From Thermoplasmata archaeon (lineage in GTDB: Archaea > Thermoplasmatota > Thermoplasmata > Thermoplasmatales > Thermoplasmataceae): a DNA stretch of 8,219 nucleotides. The DNA lies in contig JAJZXP010000142.1 in assembly GCA_021806345.1 (NCBI GenBank), positions 1 to 8,219 on the forward strand, read 5' to 3'. Below the pieces are notes generated by a model that was not told where the DNA came from, ran no database searches, and worked only from the letters and a program-made list of their open reading frames with translations. The number at the start of each line of letters is the position of its first letter. The stretch's first letter is position 1. This document shows positions 5,619 through 8,219 of this stretch, in pieces. A program made the translations under genes and the position numbers.

Positions 5619-7943
5619 CTTTTTTTCACCACCATTTTCCACTCCATAACCTAGTTTCCTCAGACTTTCTATTTTCTCCGAAAATTGCTTTCCGAAACCT
5701 GTTCTCCTTTTCTCATTGCCGCCGAAAACCAGCTTATGAACATAATAAAATAAAGACATTGGTTGGTTTATATAGTCTAAAATCACCTTTGCTGTCTCCT
5801 TAAAATTTATCTTAGTTACAGATCCATTAACTACAACATTAAACGTCGATATTCTGTCAAGAACTCCTTCCACTTGATTACACCTGATTCTATCCCATCC
5901 CATTGCTGAACAAATTGAACTTCCGACTTCGATCCGTATTGCCTCTTGCTGATCCTGAAAGAATGGTGCATTGGAAAAGGCAAGCCTAATCAGCATTTTT
6001 GTTCTCCTATACAGATTCGCTGCCTGATAAATCCTTCTCAAAACCTCAGACTCAGATTTGAGGTCCCTAACAGAATAGAAATAAGCGCTGTCAAGTCTCA
6101 CTTCTCTACTCCTTGTTTTTATCGTGTCAATTGAAAGTTTCAAATCATTCATTTCGGAAAGTTCTTCGGTGGCGGTATAAGATAATTTTGTGAGGTATGC
6201 AGACATATCAATGAAAGGGATCGCACCTGGAAACGAAAGAAACATCAAGCATTCATCGCTGTTTTTGGACTGTGGTACAAGATTTTTTCTCAGAGCAAAT
6301 TCGAACTTGGAAATTCTGTCAATTTTTCCATTAGATATTCCAGAGGTGGGAAGACGGTTATTGAATGTCTGCGTGTTTATCCCAGAGAGATTCTGTCCTG
6401 TAGCTTTTTCTGATGCAGGATACGCATTTATCATGGACATATTGAATTTACTAGGAACTTTTGGCAATCTGAGGGAGTCTAACTTCGGAACTATTATCGT
6501 GGAAAGTATTCCGTTATAATTTATTGCATCCTGACCATGATTCAGGTCTGATAATACTTCGTCCATTAGGGCATTCCAATTGATGTCTTTTTCTTGGATG
6601 AGGAATGGCAGTAATAAAGCCGAGTTTCTTTGAATTTTACCAAGAAGCCCTTTGAGAATACTATTTTCGTATTTCGTTAAAATGGATTCTAATAATACTC
6701 TTAGTTTGTTTGCTTCAGTAGAATTCAGGGTAGATTTAAGCTGGACACATCTCGACATAAAAATTTTCAGTCTCTCCTCATTACCTTCAGCGTCAATTTC
6801 TTCATTTATTTCAAGACCGTCTCTTAACGAAGCTTTTTTCCTTTCATTTATGGTTCTGAAATTAACTGAAAAACTATTTATCATTGATCTAACCAGATCA
6901 CTATATCCCTCAGCTGACCCTCTATTGATAGAATTAATTTCAATGTCTTCTAACCACATACATTTCCTGAACTTATCCTCATGACCTACATATCTTGAAA
7001 TAGACTCCCTTGTATGCTTCACTATTCCTGAAGCAGAATTAATCACACTCCTGTCATTGAATGACAATAGATTTTCGGGTTCAAGAATCTGGTTTACAAG
7101 TTCCTCTAAAGTTTTTCCCAAGTTAGACAGAATTATTGAATTATCACCGTCCAGAACAAAAAATATTGCTCTGTTAGTGCTCCACAGGTAAAAACCGCCG
7201 TAATTTTCAATAGTCATTTTAGTAGCTTTTCTAGCAACATCTTCACAAGCATATAACGAAGTACTGGAAAACTGAATTTTCTTTAACCATTTCCCAGGAA
7301 TTACAGGTTCACTACCCCAATATATTGATTGTTCTTCACTGTGAACACCATCGAAGGCAATATGATTAAATCTGCTAGACAGTTTATCGGCCAGTTTAGA
7401 AAAATTTGACTCAAATATCATATTGAATCTCTGCGTTGAGTCCTTTATAATATTGTATGAAGTTCCATTCTCAGTTGAAAATGCTGCTTGGTAGATCTCA
7501 TCATCTGTAAGATTAAGATTAGTCTTTATGTCATCAAAGTACTTTTTTACAAGATCAAATAGAGATTCCTTATTTGCCATTCTGTAGTCTGCACCGGTTA
7601 TCTTATTATAATCATGGAAAAGATAACAAAATATTGATCTTTTTAATGATATGATTTCCTTTGCTAAGTCGTTTGAATTTACTGGCGCTTTCTGGTACCA
7701 GTAGTCTAACACCTTGAGGGCCATTGAAATCCCAGAAAAAATATGGGCTAAATAATCCATATCGTTATGTCTTGAGAACTTCTCAGTTTCATTCCCTCCT
7801 TTGGCACACCTATTCCATTCTCCTGAGTTCCAAATTTTACTAAGAACCTCAGAAACTGCCCAGTCGAAAATTTCCGCGAGAAATGATGATTTGAAATCCA
7901 TTATACCCATAATGTGGGTGTTATCCCAAGATGTATCTGTCAT
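5235..7943 (-). CDS. cas10d: Cas10d (Csc3), type I-D large subunit with HD nuclease
   Basis: This 902-residue protein is the large subunit of type I-D Cascade. In studied systems Cas10d recognises the PAM and its HD domain cuts target DNA. The N-terminal region carries an HD-like set: H59 and H67 (SRHNDMDYLAH), H110-D111 with K114 (LFHDYNK, like HDxxK in Cas3'' and Cas10) and D186 in LADKLSS. A Cas10/Csc3-like strand follows at about 258-275 (RAIFFVLDGDN). There is no GGDD cyclase motif and no CxxC pair, so the zinc finger of many Cas10 proteins seems absent. The C-terminal 127 residues are rich in predicted helix and probably double as Cas11d. The ATG directly abuts the cas6 stop, with GGGAGGT (7951-7957) 7 bases upstream. 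Flanking csc2, csc1 and an HD-less Cas3' support the family assignment. Confidence 0.92.
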   Translation of the reverse strand: MTDTSWDNTHIMGIMDFKSSFLAEIFDWAVSEVLSKIWNSGEWNRCAKGGNETEKFSRHNDMDYLAHIFSGISMALKVLDYWYQKAPVNSNDLAKEIISLKRSIFCYLFHDYNKITGADYRMANKESLFDLVKKYFDDIKTNLNLTDDEIYQAAFSTENGTSYNIIKDSTQRFNMIFESNFSKLADKLSSRFNHIAFDGVHSEEQSIYWGSEPVIPGKWLKKIQFSSTSLYACEDVARKATKMTIENYGGFYLWSTNRAIFFVLDGDNSIILSNLGKTLEELVNQILEPENLLSFNDRSVINSASGIVKHTRESISRYVGHEDKFRKCMWLEDIEINSINRGSAEGYSDLVRSMINSFSVNFRTINERKKASLRDGLEINEEIDAEGNEERLKIFMSRCVQLKSTLNSTEANKLRVLLESILTKYENSILKGLLGKIQRNSALLLPFLIQEKDINWNALMDEVLSDLNHGQDAINYNGILSTIIVPKLDSLRLPKVPSKFNMSMINAYPASEKATGQNLSGINTQTFNNRLPTSGISNGKIDRISKFEFALRKNLVPQSKNSDECLMFLSFPGAIPFIDMSAYLTKLSYTATEELSEMNDLKLSIDTIKTRSREVRLDSAYFYSVRDLKSESEVLRRIYQAANLYRRTKMLIRLAFSNAPFFQDQQEAIRIEVGSSICSAMGWDRIRCNQVEGVLDRISTFNVVVNGSVTKINFKETAKVILDYINQPMSLFYYVHKLVFGGNEKRRTGFGKQFSEKIESLRKLGYGVENGGEKKMKNVTELAKSAARMVKPNWNMSGSDRTWMLRDSLEVIEKVKVSITTGEERDLSEYKEFIAGNILKTLERDKDISWKPKEGDIADFADKLIRLLKEDFNSRVPAGSMKSYLIDAFEFEYMRNGKGDEN
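5242..5249 (-). promoter_or_regulatory. Shine-Dalgarno near the csc2 start
   Basis: The minus strand reads GGAGATGA, 8 bases before the ATG at 5233. It lies in the last codons of cas10d and includes the alternative in-frame ATG at 5245. It supports starting csc2 just after the cas10d TAG. Confidence 0.45.
5626..5633 (-). promoter_or_regulatory. Internal Shine-Dalgarno for Cas11d
   Basis: The minus strand reads GGTGGTGA inside cas10d (codons for Gly-Gly-Glu), followed by seven bases and then ATG at 5618. It matches the archaeal SD GGAGGTGA at all but one position. Its 7-base spacing equals that used by cas10d itself and by cas2. Confidence 0.6.
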
Positions 7944-8219
7944 TTAGATTACCTCCCAACAACCTAGTCCTAGACCTGTCTTTGAACCCAGACCACGATG
8001 ATAAAGAACTTCGAGTATACCTGGATCTCCAATCATTTCCCCTCTAATGTCAAATGCACGAGTCATAGACTCTTTTTGGGAGCCACTGGAAATTCTTACA
8101 GTCTTAGGATGTTTTTCTAATACCTTAATTGAGATATCGTCAACGACGCTTTCACTAATTCCAAATTGATTCTTCAAGGACCACTTTGTGACGAGATTGA
8201 GGTTTTCTTCAACTCTTTC
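7944..8219 (-). CDS. cas6: Cas6, crRNA-processing endoribonuclease (3' part, cut by window edge)
   Basis: The frame stays open through the right edge, so only the last 91 residues are seen and the true start lies outside. The Met-like start at 8177 is a TTG inside the gene and should not be taken as the beginning. Cas6 cuts pre-crRNA within the repeat and in I-D supplies mature crRNA to Cascade. The evidence is the C-terminal RAMP signature: FDIRGEMIGDPGILEVLYHRG followed by the glycine-rich loop GLGSKTGLGLGCWEV, which corresponds to the GhGxxxxxGhG loop of Cas6. The catalytic His usually lies in the missing N-terminal half, so activity cannot be assessed. It is followed without a gap by cas10d, making it the visible first gene of the operon. 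The operon promoter is not in the window. Confidence 0.85.
   Translation of the reverse strand, partial: ERVEENLNLVTKWSLKNQFGISESVVDDISIKVLEKHPKTVRISSGSQKESMTRAFDIRGEMIGDPGILEVLYHRGLGSKTGLGLGCWEVI
7951..7957 (-). promoter_or_regulatory. Shine-Dalgarno for cas10d
   Basis: The minus strand reads GGGAGGT within the last codons of cas6, 7 bases before the cas10d ATG, which itself abuts the cas6 TAA. It fixes the cas10d start at 7943 over the in-frame Met codons at residues 12 and 15. Confidence 0.65.

Noticed and set aside
5619..5625. A-rich run in cas10d as a frameshift slippage site
   Set aside because: The downstream frame is the same gene and encodes the conserved C-terminus, so no shift is needed. 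The A-run is better explained as the spacer between the internal SD and its ATG.
5338..6984. Plus-strand open frames of about 100-110 codons opposite cas10d
   Set aside because: They are antisense to a well-supported 902-residue gene, have low-complexity Ser/Phe/Leu-rich translations typical of reverse-strand shadows, and show no recognisable domain.
5235..7943. Large subunit as Cas8b (type I-B) because of the gene order
   Set aside because: The flanking Cas7 and Cas5 are Csc2 and Csc1, the large protein has an HD-like N-terminus, and Cas3' lacks an HD domain. Together these indicate type I-D.
7944..8177. A small independent 77-residue gene starting at 8177
   Set aside because: The supposed start is a TTG and the frame continues without a stop to the window edge. 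The sequence is the C-terminus of a Cas6.

Overview
The window is almost entirely one minus-strand operon: a type I-D CRISPR-Cas locus that lacks only the 5' part of its first gene. Read in the direction of transcription (right to left) the order is cas6 (3' end only), cas10d (csc3), cas7 (csc2), cas5 (csc1), cas3' (helicase only), cas4, cas1, cas2. Neighbouring genes overlap or are separated by a few bases at most. Nearly every gene has a Shine-Dalgarno-like site (GGAGGT, GGGGTGA, AAGGT) close upstream. No plus-strand gene, tRNA, rRNA, mobile element or CRISPR repeat is visible, and no stretch over 300 bases lacks a gene.

The DNA is AT-rich, Arg codons are often AGA/AGG and Ile codons often ATA, and the ribosome-binding sites resemble the archaeal anti-SD complement GGAGGTGAT. 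Type I-D is common in archaea and cyanobacteria. An archaeon, perhaps of the Thermoplasmata or another euryarchaeal lineage, is the best guess. This is an inference, because no taxonomic marker lies in the window.

Interference half (about 1794-8219): Cas6 would cut the pre-crRNA. Cas10d is the large subunit and carries the HD nuclease at its N-terminus. Csc2 forms the backbone, Csc1 caps the crRNA 5' handle, and Cas3' supplies ATP-dependent unwinding but has no HD domain. This division of labour (helicase alone, HD on the large subunit) is the hallmark of I-D. Inside the 3' end of cas10d there is an in-frame ATG at 5618 with a strong SD. It predicts a separately translated 127-residue small subunit, Cas11d.

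Adaptation half (59-1797): Cas4, Cas1 and Cas2 are all present with their catalytic residues, so spacer acquisition should be functional. Cas1 probably starts at a TTG codon whose SD overlaps the cas4 stop.

The most notable points are the gene order (cas6 first and cas3' between cas5 and cas4, as in many type I-B loci, but with I-D subunits), the internal Cas11d start, and a Cas10d with no CxxC zinc finger and no GGDD motif. The 58 bases downstream of cas2 hold a 15-base palindrome but no recognisable CRISPR repeat.
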